Source: Phytohabitans flavus | Lineage (GTDB): Bacteria > Actinomycetota > Actinomycetes > Mycobacteriales > Micromonosporaceae | Assembly (NCBI RefSeq): GCF_011764545.1 | Contig: NZ_AP022870.1 | Coordinates: 4,944,001 to 5,008,000, forward strand | DNA length: 64,000 bases | Direction of reading: 5' to 3' | Part shown: positions 21,501 through 31,689 of the stretch, one piece after another | How positions within the stretch are numbered: position 1 is the stretch's first letter | Layout of the letters: the number at the start of each line of letters is the position of its first letter | Translations under genes and position numbers: made by a program | Notes under the pieces: generated by a model | Told to the model about the DNA's origin: nothing | The model's database searches: none | The model's input: only the letters and a program-made list of their open reading frames with translations

Positions 21501-24500
21501 CGACGGACTGGCACCGAGCGCTCGACTGCGATCGGCCAGCCAGACCGCGGTCATCCGGCCGAGCGGGTCGAAGGCCATCTCGGTCGTCAGGTCGTTCGCG
21601 TCGACGATCCGCGTGGCGAGGCCGAACGCGGGGTCCATGATGGAGTACGCCGAGTGGTCCAGCGCGTTCGTCGTCTTGACCTTCGTGGTGAGCCCGTCGG
21701 TCTCCGTGTACTCGGTCGTCGACACTCGCCCGAAGGCGTCCTTGGCCTCCGTCGTCCGGCCGTAGCGGTCGAGCGCCGTGATCTCGTTGGTAGGCGCGTA
21801 GGTGACCGTCGTTCCGTCCACGTCGCCGATCGACTCGGTCTTGGTGAGGTCTCCAACCTCCGGGACCTCACCGTGCGGCTTGCGGTCGTAGCTCGAGCGC
21901 GTGTCCGCCAGGAGGTGCGTTTCCGGGTCCGGGTTGGCCACACCGCAGCCGACAGCGAATACCCTGGTCCGGGCGATCAGGTTGTACAGGCGCTTGGCCG
22001 GATTGTCGACGTAGGACATGCGGGTGCACTTGTCGTCGTCGTTCTTCCCGGGCGCGACGTCGCCGAGGTCGTCCACCACCAAGGCACGGCCCCAGACCGG
22101 GTCGAACGTGGTGTCGACGCGCGCCTCACGCCATCGTCCACCGGCCAGCGCTGTCAGGCTGCGCACCTGGTCGGTTCGGACGAACGCCGCCTCGCGGAGC
22201 GCCCAGCCCTCATTCCTGGTATGCGTGACGGACCGCCACGGCCGGTTGACGGTCTTCGACACGACACTCGCGCCGTCGTAGACGATCGCCTCCAGCTCGT
22301 GCCCGGCGAAGTCGTCGTGGTCGTCGTGGGCGACGCCGGTGGAGTCCAGAACGCTGACCGCGGGTGCGGTCCCGTCCGCACGTGCCCCTCGGCTCATGCC
22401 GCGCAGCAGGTGGTGCTCGGTCCGGCCGGGCATGACTTGGCCATCGCCGGTCCGGACGTCGACTTGGGCGTAGCCGCGCCAGTCGGACCACGTTAGGTCG
22501 GCCTCCTTCGTGATCCCGTCGGGCTCGTTCTTGCGCCACCCCGCATCACCGACGTAGTCGTAGGTGGACACCATGTCCGGCTGCCCGCCCACGAGGTCGT
22601 CCTCGACGACGCTGCGCACCACGTACTTGTGGAACCAGTCAGTGACCCTGTGCTGCTCCCCACCGCCAAAGGGATTCCAGCGCACCGGGTAACACCGTTT
22701 GGTGTTGCTGCCCGGAGTCGGCAGGGAGCTGGCCGAGCAGTCGGTTGGGGCGTAGACGACGCTGATCTGCCCACCGGTGTCGGTCTTCACCGTCGCCAAG
22801 CGGTAGCGCACCAGCGGGGCGATACCGTCGGCCGCGGAGTCCACGCGGTTGGCCAGCTGGATCCCGTCGAGCTCCACCGTCGGCATCGAAGCCGTGCCGC
22901 CGCGGTGACCTGTGTGGTCGATCTGCTTGAGCCACAACGTACGGGAGTTGTCGTCGCCCGCGTAGAAGGCGTGCCGCAGCGTCCACGACTCGACCGGCGT
23001 CCAGTGTGGACCCTCGCGGATCTCGGTGCTGATTCCGGTGAGCCGTCTACGTGTGAAGAACGACGTCGACGTCTGCGTCGCCTTGCACTTCGTACCTGGG
23101 GCGCAAAGCAGGTCGGAGGGGACGTCCGGCCACGCGCTCGCCGTGGTGTCGTTCAGGTCCTCGACATCGCAGTCGACGGCCCCGGCCGGGATGCACCGCT
23201 CCGCGGTCGTGAACAGAACCCTGGCCGGCGCGGGCGTGCTGTAGACCTCGTTCTCCCGCTGCCCGTAGTCGATTCTGGTCAGGTAACCGCCGCGTACGTA
23301 CCGCGAGCCGTCGACATCGGTCCGGCCGCCACGCGCGTAGTGGTTGAACTCCTTCTCGTAGAAGTACGAGATGACGTTTCCGTGCCGGTCGACGACGTGG
23401 TCGAGGTTCCATCGCCAGGCCTGATCGCAGTGGGAGTCGGCGAAGCCGCTCGCCTTGTGGCAGGGCTCATCCGGGTCGTCGCCGTACACGGGCTTGGTCC
23501 AGGTCGAGTCGGTCTCCTCGTCCTGCGCGCCGAAGCCGGGAAGCCGGTTGAGGCCGAAGTAGTACCGCATGCCGTCGGTGGTCGTCAGCTTCCAGTGCTC
23601 GCCGTCGTCGTCGCCGTTGGTGGCCCCGGTCAGCCGCTGGACCAGCGCGCCGGAGTCCTTGCCGAGCCGCCATGTATTGTCGTCGACCCGCACGAGCTCG
23701 CCCGAGTGTCCGGAGAGGACGATCGTGGCGTTGGGGAAAGCCCAGCACTGCTCGGCGGAGTTCTGTTGTCCGTCGTCCGCACACGGCTTGTACCGGCGTT
23801 CGATGTACCCCGGCTCGTAGGTGAACCCCTCGCCGATCCAGGAGCCTTGGTTGTTGGTCGCGCTGTTGCGGCCGTCGACAGTCTGGGAGGAGTAACTCAG
23901 GGCGACCTGTGGGTTCAGGCCTCCCGGTGTCCCGGGTGTCCGGATCGGATAGTTCCAGGTGAACGCGCCGGACGCGAGCGAGGTCGACCAGGACGACGAC
24001 GGCGACAGCTTGGATGCTTTGTAGTCGCCCTGCGCCGACGCGTCGCCGGCGCTCATCGTGAGAACCGTCCCCGCGGCGACGTCAGCCGAGAGGGTTCGCG
24101 CGCGTGGGTCGTTCGCGGAATCGATGGGCGCGGTAGTCTGGCACTCGGCCCGTTCGGGTGTCACGGCGGCGCACGCTGGCAGTTTCACCAGGTGCAGCCG
24201 GTCGCCCCATGCTCCGCCCCGGGAATGCGTGAACGCCGCATAGCTGAGCGTGATGCGACCGCTGCCGGACTCGACCCGGAAGACGGGGGCGTCGAGGCCC
24301 GCACGCCGGGAGTGCGCCCGGTCGAAGGTGCGCACGCGCAGACCGGCCCTGTCGCTGGTCGAGGCCGGGGGCCAGCTGACGGTGTCCGGCCGGGTCAGCC
24401 GGCGCGCCGCGGACGGGTCGGGCTTCGGCCGGTCGGGTACCGCCGTGGCCCCCTTGGCGGCGGGCCTTGCCGCGGCGGCGGCGGGGCCGTTTCGGTCCGC

Positions 24501-24581
24501 CGCGTGTGCTGGGACGTGCCCCAGGCCGGTGATGGCGATCAGGACGACGACGAACGAGCTGAGCAGTGGCCGTAACGACAT
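18531..24581 (-). CDS. Secreted RHS-repeat polymorphic toxin with C-terminal nuclease-like domain
   Basis: This is a 2016-residue protein. The ATG at 24581 opens a Sec signal peptide (LSSFVVVLIAITGLGHVPA). An open frame extends upstream to 25025 but encodes no signal and overlaps the previous gene. After an N-terminal SpvB/TcB-like stretch, many YD repeats fill residues about 1050-1700, closing with the RHS hallmark QYDTSIGRFISVDPL and YTYANANPVSITDKNG near residue 1740. The last 275 residues form a variable tip: EFEIAFLLAWEG, FDAWVDGVRSEFKTPDKNN and GAIGQNAARVYV. The spaced Glu...Asp...Glu-x-Lys pattern resembles PD-(D/E)XK-type CdiA tRNA/DNA nuclease tips. A small overlapping gene follows, as immunity genes do. 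The frame is intact. Toxin activity is inferred. Confidence 0.85.
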   Translation of the reverse strand: MSLRPLLSSFVVVLIAITGLGHVPAHAADRNGPAAAAARPAAKGATAVPDRPKPDPSAARRLTRPDTVSWPPASTSDRAGLRVRTFDRAHSRRAGLDAPVFRVESGSGRITLSYAAFTHSRGGAWGDRLHLVKLPACAAVTPERAECQTTAPIDSANDPRARTLSADVAAGTVLTMSAGDASAQGDYKASKLSPSSSWSTSLASGAFTWNYPIRTPGTPGGLNPQVALSYSSQTVDGRNSATNNQGSWIGEGFTYEPGYIERRYKPCADDGQQNSAEQCWAFPNATIVLSGHSGELVRVDDNTWRLGKDSGALVQRLTGATNGDDDGEHWKLTTTDGMRYYFGLNRLPGFGAQDEETDSTWTKPVYGDDPDEPCHKASGFADSHCDQAWRWNLDHVVDRHGNVISYFYEKEFNHYARGGRTDVDGSRYVRGGYLTRIDYGQRENEVYSTPAPARVLFTTAERCIPAGAVDCDVEDLNDTTASAWPDVPSDLLCAPGTKCKATQTSTSFFTRRRLTGISTEIREGPHWTPVESWTLRHAFYAGDDNSRTLWLKQIDHTGHRGGTASMPTVELDGIQLANRVDSAADGIAPLVRYRLATVKTDTGGQISVVYAPTDCSASSLPTPGSNTKRCYPVRWNPFGGGEQHRVTDWFHKYVVRSVVEDDLVGGQPDMVSTYDYVGDAGWRKNEPDGITKEADLTWSDWRGYAQVDVRTGDGQVMPGRTEHHLLRGMSRGARADGTAPAVSVLDSTGVAHDDHDDFAGHELEAIVYDGASVVSKTVNRPWRSVTHTRNEGWALREAAFVRTDQVRSLTALAGGRWREARVDTTFDPVWGRALVVDDLGDVAPGKNDDDKCTRMSYVDNPAKRLYNLIARTRVFAVGCGVANPDPETHLLADTRSSYDRKPHGEVPEVGDLTKTESIGDVDGTTVTYAPTNEITALDRYGRTTEAKDAFGRVSTTEYTETDGLTTKVKTTNALDHSAYSIMDPAFGLATRIVDANDLTTEMAFDPLGRMTAVWLADRSRALGASPSKKFAYNVRRDRTSVVTTEVLANDGSYKASHEIYDGLLRLRQTQAPGAGGWLVTDTYYTGTGAVAKTNHPYLATGTGGDQPIVVPEGSVNGQSAYAYDGAGRVVAETVATAGTAKWSTTTSYAGDRVTVTPPDGGVPETTVTDARGNAVELHQHDLVTRYAYNRAGLVETVTDPAGNVWRYEYNRRMLKSKVEDPDAGTSTFTYNEDDRVASVTDGRGVKLSHKYDALGRMIETWQGDVGTGTKLTASKYDTKAKGQLHYTARYTANGNYIVSYEARDKLYRPLTTRYWIPGGDVGPELGKNYDFTTAYNTDGTVQSVGMPAAGGLAAEVLVPTYDGLGRPTAVTGETAYVTAAAYSDVNELLQAELHTGGTAKKAWLSWEFERGSGRLLRSKVDREGKDVPDMDARYSYDEAGNVLSISDTPAGGERDVQCFEYDPFRRMTEAWATADTCQANPRTVGGPAPYRHSWTFDDIGNRQVETIHGSPDRVRTYRYESNQPHTLRRIDQTGPARSDVYTYDPAGNTLTRPDPAAGTQELVWDAEGRLASSKPAGRPETTYVYDGLGGRIARKEPGAITLYIDGMELRLNTSTRAVTATRYYSFGGLPIAIRTNAGVFYQAGDHHGTNSITIDANSGTLTRRRTTPYGAVRGAPPTSWPDQKGFVGGTQDATGLTHLGARQYDTSIGRFISVDPLIDVTDPQQMHGYTYANANPVSITDKNGLRPVPDDGYERTPGGKKRNPFCNDEDERRATQSEDPGRLQRLREFRKKQILDGEFPNLLLALQDLADDLVDAAGGMQRTRGWARLFKEVVEGITEDQIVNTLIDNCLSRIDETRGNDGAPLGNGEKAAFKDHEFEIAFLLAWEGSEVVSKDDSFTAGGAANERVFDAWVDGVRSEFKTPDKNNYSSSKTAFSGAIGQNAARVYVHSKNISKENMEEGRWRAVSSSRGGPTYTQYRVVGWDTDRTNEWNTKLTAANEPVACVRWSPLCILGLQ

Positions 24582-24652
24582 AGGAAACCACCCCGGTACG
24601 AGGGACTGACACGTGGGGGACACCCGACGCGGGTGCCATTTGGCCGGATGCG

Positions 24653-27600
24653 TCACTTGTCTTTGACCACCGTGGTGCTGGCGATCAGCTGGATCTCGGT
24701 CTGGCTCAGGACACCGGAGTAGACGCGAATCTCGTCCATGTCCCCGGAGAAGTAGGCGCCGTAGGTGGTTTCGCTCGTCTGGGTACGCCCCACCTGCAGA
24801 CCACGGTCGAGCGTGCCGTTCCAGGCGGGGATGCCGGTAGCTGTGCCGGTGGCCGCGACCTGACCGTTGACGTACAAGGTGGCGGTCTGCTGGTCGTAGT
24901 CGTAGCTCAGCGCGAGGTGCTGCCCGATACCGGACTCGGACTCGGGAAGCGCCGACGCCGCGCCGGCCAGCAAGGTGACTCCGCCGGTGCCTGTGTCGTC
25001 GCCGCTGGCGAAGAACACCTTCCACTGGTGGTTTACGCAGCTGAGGGTGAACCTGCTGCGGTTGGTGCCCGGTTGGGACAGCACCGCCTGCTCCCCGGCG
25101 TCACAGTAGGCGGCCAGCCGGGCCCGGATGGCGACGGTGAAGCTGCCCCTGAGGCCGACGAGGTGTGCCGGCGAGCTGAGGAAGTCGCCGCTGCCGTCCA
25201 GGTCGACGTACGGGTTGCCGCCGCCCATCAGGTCGCTCGGATCGATGACGCAGTTGAGTTCCTCGTCGCACGTCTCCACGGGCTGGCGGAGAGTCGCGTC
25301 GCCGTTGACGGTGAGCGCCTTGGCCGGCTCGACGGTGGTCCCGTCCGCCGCGTAGCCCTTCGTCACACCCGCCGTGACCTCGTCCAGCGGCCAGTACGCG
25401 GTCCGGCCGACCCGGCGGATGTATCCCGCGTCGTCGGCCGACGCCCACCTGTCGAAGACGCGCGCCGAGGCGATCGATCCTTGGAAATTCCAGGTGTAGC
25501 CCGTCTTGGCGGTGCGGCGGCCGATGTGGAGGTTGCCGTGCGAGCCCCAGTTCGACCTGTTCGCCGCGGTCACCACCGCGCCCCTGTCTACCTGCAGCCA
25601 GATCTGATCCGTGATGGGGTCGAACCCCGCGACGAGATGTGTCCACTTGCCTAGGACGACCTCCGAGGTGCTCATCACCTGCCAAGTGCCGACGTTCGCC
25701 TCTACATCGGACGTGGGCATGTGGAAGGACCACTTCTTGGCGCCGCCGTTGATACCCAGGCTGAAGCCTGGCTCACCGACTCCGTCCTGGGAAAGGACCG
25801 TCTGGTACCGAGTGTTGCTTGTCGCGTTCACCCAGGCGCTGACGGTGAAGCCCTTGGCCGTGTTCACCGTGTTCACCTTCGCCGAGGTCAGGTAGGCCTG
25901 GCCGCCGCCGTCGAAGGCGGCCGCACCGCCGAGGACGCCGTCGGGACCCTCGGCGCCGAACGTCACGCCCGAGCCGCGCGTCGCGCGGTTCGCGGCGTCG
26001 CTGAGGTTCACGGCGCTCGCCGAGCCCGCCTGGTCGGTCAGCGCGTACTCGACGACCGGGCCACGGCCCTGGGTCACGCCGAACGTGCACGACGCACCGG
26101 CGCTTTCCTGAAGGGCGCCGTCGACGGAGTACACGGTCAGCGTGTGTGGGCCGTAGGCGGACGGTTTCCATTGGATAGTGACCGGCCCGCCGCCGGTGGT
26201 CGGCGATGTCGTCAGTGGCGACGTGCCGGAGGCGCCGGTGAACTGGTACTTGTACGCCGTCACATCCGTCGAAGCCGAGTCGAAGGTGAACGAACCGTAG
26301 GAGCCGACACCGTCGTGCCACGAAGACTCCGCCTGGCAGGCCGGTGTCGTGTCGGCGGCGTCAGCCGGAAGGTACTGCGGCGAGTCTACGTCGGGGCCGA
26401 GCGGCTTGGTGGCGTCGAGGACGAACTCGCACGGGCCGCTACTACCACTCCAACTCAGGCGGTTGCCGTTGTCCCAGTCGGACACGTCGGTCCGCCACGC
26501 GACGGTGACGTTTTCCGGGATGGTGATGCCGGCGTTGGCGAGGTTGTATTCGTATCCGCCACCACTCTTGACCGTGGTCTCACCGACGTGTGTCTGCGGG
26601 CTGCCGCCCGGCGGGGTCCAGGTCACCGTGAACTGGACGCTCAACGGCTCCGCCGTGGTGTCCGGATCCGACGCGGTCGCCTTGAGCACGGGGAGCTTCG
26701 GCACGTAGGGGCGCGACGACCCGGTCACGCAGCCGGCGCCCGGGTCGGACGCGAGGTTCGTGGCAGGCGCCGGCCTCTTGTTGTACCGCACCGAGATGAA
26801 GGCGTCGTTGCAGAAACGGCGCATGGCCCGGTAGGAGCCTTCCGTGTCGGACTTCATGCCGAACGTCGTCGCGGTCCAGCCGTTGGCGTTCGCCTCGCGG
26901 AGCGCCTGCGTGGCGTCCATGGAGAGGTTCCGCTGGATCTGCCCGCAGCTCTGGGTACCCGTCGAGTTCGTGGTGCCGAGGTAGGTGCCGCCGGCCCAGC
27001 CCGTTCCCCCGGCTGATTGCCCCAGTTCGTGCCGCCGTCGACCCCGCCGGTACGCCACAGTTGCGTGCCATAGGCGTTCGTGGGGTTCTCGACCGCCTTC
27101 AGGGTCACGTTGAAGTTCGCCTGAAGGATCTGCTTGTCCGAGCCCAGGTAGGCGCTTGTCGGGACGATGAAGAAGATCCGCGTGACGTCCGAGGAATCGC
27201 AGGCGCTGGTGTCCCTGGGGCACTTGCCCACACGCTGGTCAGTCGCGTTGCCTCGACCTGCCCAGTCCCAGTACTCGTTGTTCGGATATCCCGAGTCGAC
27301 CACCGTCCGGTTGGAGTTGTAGTCGCTACTCCACTGTGGATCGATGTAGATGGGATAGCGCAACGCCGGGTCGGCCAGCATCATGGGGTCCGGGCTGAGA
27401 ATGAGCCGGTTGCCTACAAGCCGGATGCCGACCGGGCCGTGCTTGGCGGTCTCCGGTGCGTATCGAGCTGGGTCCAGGGTCTCCCCCGGGTTGGCGCCAA
27501 CGCCTGAGTCCCACATAGCCGGCTTCGGCGCGACGAACATCGTGCCGCCGGATCCGGCGTCGGTCGCCACAAGCCGGCCGCCCTTCACCTGAAGGCGCAG

Positions 27601-28236
27601 GCGTTCGGTGCGCACACCGAGGGCTATCTCCCGCAGGGCGGGCTGCTTCGCCGCCTCGGCGCTCTTGACGACCAGGACGTGCGAGAAGCTTTCGACATCC
27701 GAGTTCACGACGAGGTCGACGTCGGGAAGGACGTCGCGATACGTCGCCCGCGATCCCTCGACGACGGGTGCCGGCAACGGTCGCGGCCAGGTCAGGCTGA
27801 GGCTGCGACCCGATCGGGCCATTGTCGCGAGTGGTGAGTCGCCGCCGTTGGAGAATGTCACCGGCATCGTGGTCGCCTTGGGCGTCAGCCGCCCTGTGCC
27901 GGTCTTCACGATGCCGGCGTCGACCGGCAGCCACTTCCCGCCCCGGTACACCCTGATCGGTTGCTGGTGCTCCTCGCGGGTGTAGGTGCCGTCCGGGTTG
28001 GCATACGTGGTGGCGCGTTCGCTACGAGCCGCCGCGACCTCGACCTGCCGCCCGGATTTCCTCGCCGCGACCGTGGCCTCCTGCTCGGTCACCTTGACAG
28101 TCGCCGAGTGTCCGGTCGCACCTTCCGGCTTCGCCACCACGTCCGGCCTGCCGCGCAGCTCGGTGGAGGGCAGCACGGCCACGGCGGTCAGCACCAGCAG
28201 CGTGACACCGACAATGGTTCGTCTCATCGTTCTCAT
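24653..28236 (-). CDS. Secreted LamG-domain protein of the RHS operon (apparent frameshift)
   Basis: This is an exported protein of about 1194 residues. The ATG at 28236 overlaps the stop of the FG-GAP gene (ATGA) and opens a signal peptide (TIVGVTLLVLTAVAVLP). The N-terminal half shares a module with the FG-GAP protein upstream (YRDVLPDVDLVV, DPALRYPIYIDP). Two LamG/concanavalin-like domains close it (AFDGGGQAYLTS with FTVSAWVNA; then VDLDGSGDFL and HLALSYDYDQQTATLYVNGQ with DEIRVYSGVLS). The frame breaks at a C-run (27006-27010); one extra base gives NQPGGTGWAGG. LamG domains usually bind glycans or proteins. It precedes the RHS gene by 71 bp. A role in display or processing of the RHS toxin is inference. 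Confidence 0.75.
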
Positions 28237-31200
28237 CCCGCCTGTGCGCCGAAAGCGATGGAACCGGTGGGGGCCACGACCGTGGCGGCGGCGTCGACAG
28301 CCGCGGAGCCGGCGACCAGATCGGTCCACCTGATCGCGTATAGCGACTTCATTCCCTGGTACACGGACGGCGCGAACAGGTGCGTGCCGTTACCCCCGAC
28401 GGCGACGCCGATCAGCGTCCGTGCGGCCGCCGTGCCGGGTCTCACCGCCACGTCGTATGTCAACGTCCCGGTCCGGCCGGCGGGAAACACCCTCACCTCG
28501 CCGCTGTCCAAGAGGTTTCCACCGGCGTCCGTGCCCGGCGCGCCGACCGCGGCGACGAGCTTCGCGTCGGTGACCACGGTGGTCGGATCGAGGTTGACGA
28601 CAAGTGTCTTCTCGCCGAAGCGATCGCCGGTCTGGCGACCCGCCTTCCAGTTGGTGGAGAGCAGGCTCACCGCCGAGCCCGTGACCTTGTAGAAGTGGAC
28701 TACGCCGGTGTCGTCGAAGCCGGCGTCGTCCTCCCCTGGGGCGCCGACGAGCAGGATGGAGTCGATCGGGCCGCCGGCGATCGTCCGATAGGGAGCCATC
28801 GAGATCGACTTGCCGAACTCGTCGCCCGCCTCGAACCCGTTCACGCCGAAATCGCTTTGTGAGATGCACATCAGCAGCTCGAGCCTGTTGTTGGTGATCG
28901 TATGGCGGAACGTGCAGACACGTCCGGCGAACTGCGTGGCCGCCGAGCCCGACTCGCCGGGCATCGAGATCGCGAGCTGGTTGCCCGTAGCCGCGACGGC
29001 CGTACCGAACCGATCGTCCGTCTCGTTGCTCTGACCGGACACAATGGACTGCTCCATCGCGATCCGGTGTTCGCCCCGTATGTACGTGGCTGTGCCCGCG
29101 TCAATGACCCCGCCCACGTCGTCGCCCGGAGCGCCGACGACGATGAACGGCTCGCCGCCGCTGGTCTGTCCGGCGACCAACGCGAAGCCAAACCAGTCGT
29201 AGGCGCCCTGAGCGCCGGGGACACGGTTCACACCCTGGACGAAGGTCTCCGCCGCCGGCCCTTGCCGAGCCCGGCCGGCGTCCCATAGAGAATGTCCACC
29301 TGGCCCGCGTCGGGTGCCGTCAGATCCTCGTACGGCGTACCGATCGCCAGGTCGGCGCAGCCGTCCCGGTTGACGTCCACGACGGCGATGGACGAGCCGA
29401 AACGGTCACTGGCCTCAGCGGTGTCCGGTACCTCTGGCAGACTCTGGTCAAGAGTCGTCTGCGTACCGGTCCTTCCGTCGACGACCGTCACCGCGCCGGA
29501 TTCCCATAGCCCGCGGACGCCTTCAACGGGTCGCCGATGGCCTTGTCGACATAGCCATCACCGTTGAAGTCGGCCTTCTCCGTCACCACTCCCGGGCAGC
29601 CGGGCGCTGGAGGAGACCAAATGTCGACCGTGAACTCGCACCAGCCCGACCCGGTGGACCAGACTCCGGCGGCCGACTTGGCGATTGTCTGCCACCGGTA
29701 GGACTTCCCGTCGACAAGTTCACCCGGCGGAATTTGATAGTTGGCGGTCGTGTCCGCACCGACGGTCACGTACCGGACGGTGGTGGCACTGCTGCCGACC
29801 TCGCCGTACTCGAAGTGGACGTCGACGTTGTGGCCATCGCTCTGGGAGTATCTCGCCGACAGCGTCGGTTGCGCCGTGCCGATCGCGGGACGTCCCGTGC
29901 CCGTCGTGCATGACGTGGTGGGCGTAGTGGACTTGTTCACGAATCCCGGCGGGAAGCTCCACGAGACGATCGCATGCGGATGCGTCCCGGAGTCGTAGGC
30001 CTTGAAGCGGCGGTAGTAGGCGTTCGTGTTGTCCCAGTACGGAGTGAAGGCCACGGCGAACGCCCCATAGCCCTTGTTCGCCGCTACCTGGAACACCCCG
30101 GCCGCTTCGTGGTCGAGCCATTGCCCGGTGCAGACGCCATTGGACGGCCGCAGACTGTGCCCGGCCGCCGTGAACGCGTACGCGCCGGCGTCGCCATTGC
30201 CGTTCTTACCGATGCCGTTGCCGTAGGCATCCATCAAGTCGGGCCGGTTGTCCCAGTAGGTGGAGTCGAAGATGTTCCCGCTGGCCGGGAAGAGCAGCAT
30301 GTTGTAGGCGTCGCAACTCGCGGCGTAGGTGCCCCACAGCTTGACGTTGGCGTAATGGATCGTCGCCCCGCTCATCCCCTGCGCGGTGAAGTTGACGTAC
30401 GCGATGCGCTTGGTGCCGCCGCCGTCCTGGGTGCCACTCTCAAGCTCCGGCGAGGTCCAATACCTTGTGGTGGTGCCGGATCTCACCCACGTGTCCTGTC
30501 CTCCGTAGGCGACCTGCGACTGGTCGGACGGGTCGACGGTGATCGGAAACCGCCGCGCGGGATCGTGCAGCCACGCCTTCTCCGCCGCCAATCCGAAGCG
30601 CCCGTCCACACGCGACAGCCCAACCTTGTGGACGTTCTTCGGGCCGCCGGTCGCGTCCTTCGCGGCGTCCCACATCAGCGGCGCCGGCGTCGAGCCGGCG
30701 TTGTGCACCAAGCCCCATGCCCGTCGGGCTTGGATGCCGCGTCGCCGAGCTTCAGCGCCGCCTGCGCGCGGTCGTAGTGGGCGAGCGCCGCCCGATTCTT
30801 GATCACCGTGAACTGCTCGTATCCGGTCATCTGCGCCTCGACGACGAGGTCGATGCCTGGCAGGACATCGCGGTAGATGGCTCGCTTGCCGTCGAGTACC
30901 GGCTCGGGCAACCCGTCACTCCAGCGCATCGCGCGTCGCGTACCGCCCGCTTTGATGGAAGCGAGATCGGACTCCCCGCCCTCCCGCCGCCCCGCGAGCG
31001 TCAGGTCGTTGAGATGTGCCGCGGGTGCGACGGTCCCGTCAGGACGGGCGTGGAGCGTCAGGTCGACCTCGGTCCACCGGCCATCCCGCTTGAAGCGCAC
31101 CGGTCCCGAGGCGATCACACTCTCGAACCTGCCGTTCGGCAATGCCCACACTTTCGCGTTCTCGGTGGTCATCTCCTCTATCGGCACCTTTTGCCCGGTC

Positions 31201-31397
31201 GCCCGGGCCACCTCGGAGGCGTGCTCGCGGGCAGCGGCCAGCGGCTCGCGCGGCTCCGGTCGCGCCGATACCGGCTCGGGCGACCCACTGCCCGCGGCAC
31301 CGACGCCTGCCGCCGGCAGCGGCGTGACTCCCACGCCCGGCACAAGCAGGACCGCGATCGTCCACGACATCGCCTTGAGGCGACCCAGTCTCACCAC
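28233..31397 (-). CDS. Secreted FG-GAP-repeat protein, first gene of RHS operon (three apparent frameshifts)
   Basis: This is about 1055 residues after correction. It starts at 31397 with a signal peptide (SWTIAVLLVPGVGVTPL). The N-terminal module (GKRAIYRDVLPGIDLVV, DPARRFPITVDP) is homologous to that of the LamG protein downstream. A fibronectin-like region follows, then integrin-type FG-GAP repeats with calcium loops (DFNGDGYVDKAIGDP, VDVNRDGCADLAIGTP, VVGAPGDDVGG, LLVGAPGEDDAG, VAAVGAPGTDAGG). Frames break at 30713-30716, 29496-29497 and 29257-29258, each cured by one added G/C, with total length then an exact multiple of three. It couples to the next gene by ATGA. It is probably a cell-surface adhesin-like partner; the function is unproven. 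Confidence 0.75.
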
Positions 31398-31689
31398 GAC
31401 AAACTCCTAGGGTCCGAGATCGGGGCATGACAACTACTAGCCCGCCGGGGAGTTGGCCGGTACGCACAATGGCGGACAGCGAACAAAGAACGGCTCCACC
31501 GCTGGTCAGAGCATTGTTCGCGGCCGTACGCCGAACAATTCGCGCCGTGGCGCGACGCTCGCGCGCCTACCCCTGTCGCGCCGCGAGGACCAAGATCTGA
31601 CCGCAGAGCGGATCGGTCCGGGAAACGATCATCGTTAGACTGAGATCGATTGGCATCTACGGAAAGCAAGCGGGGGCGGTGACTAACGC

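Noticed and set aside
18735..22496. Long plus-strand open frame (1253 codons) opposite the RHS gene
   Set aside because: High-GC third-position shadow of the RHS coding strand; low-complexity translation without domains.
18531..24581. RHS protein as the TcC partner of the Tc-toxin A gene
   Set aside because: It has its own signal peptide and operon with FG-GAP and LamG genes, is 8 kb away with unrelated genes between, and Tc partners are normally adjacent and lack Sec signals.
24582..25025. Longer N-terminus for the RHS protein
   Set aside because: The extra residues are Arg-rich, overlap the LamG gene and would bury the signal peptide that starts at 24581.
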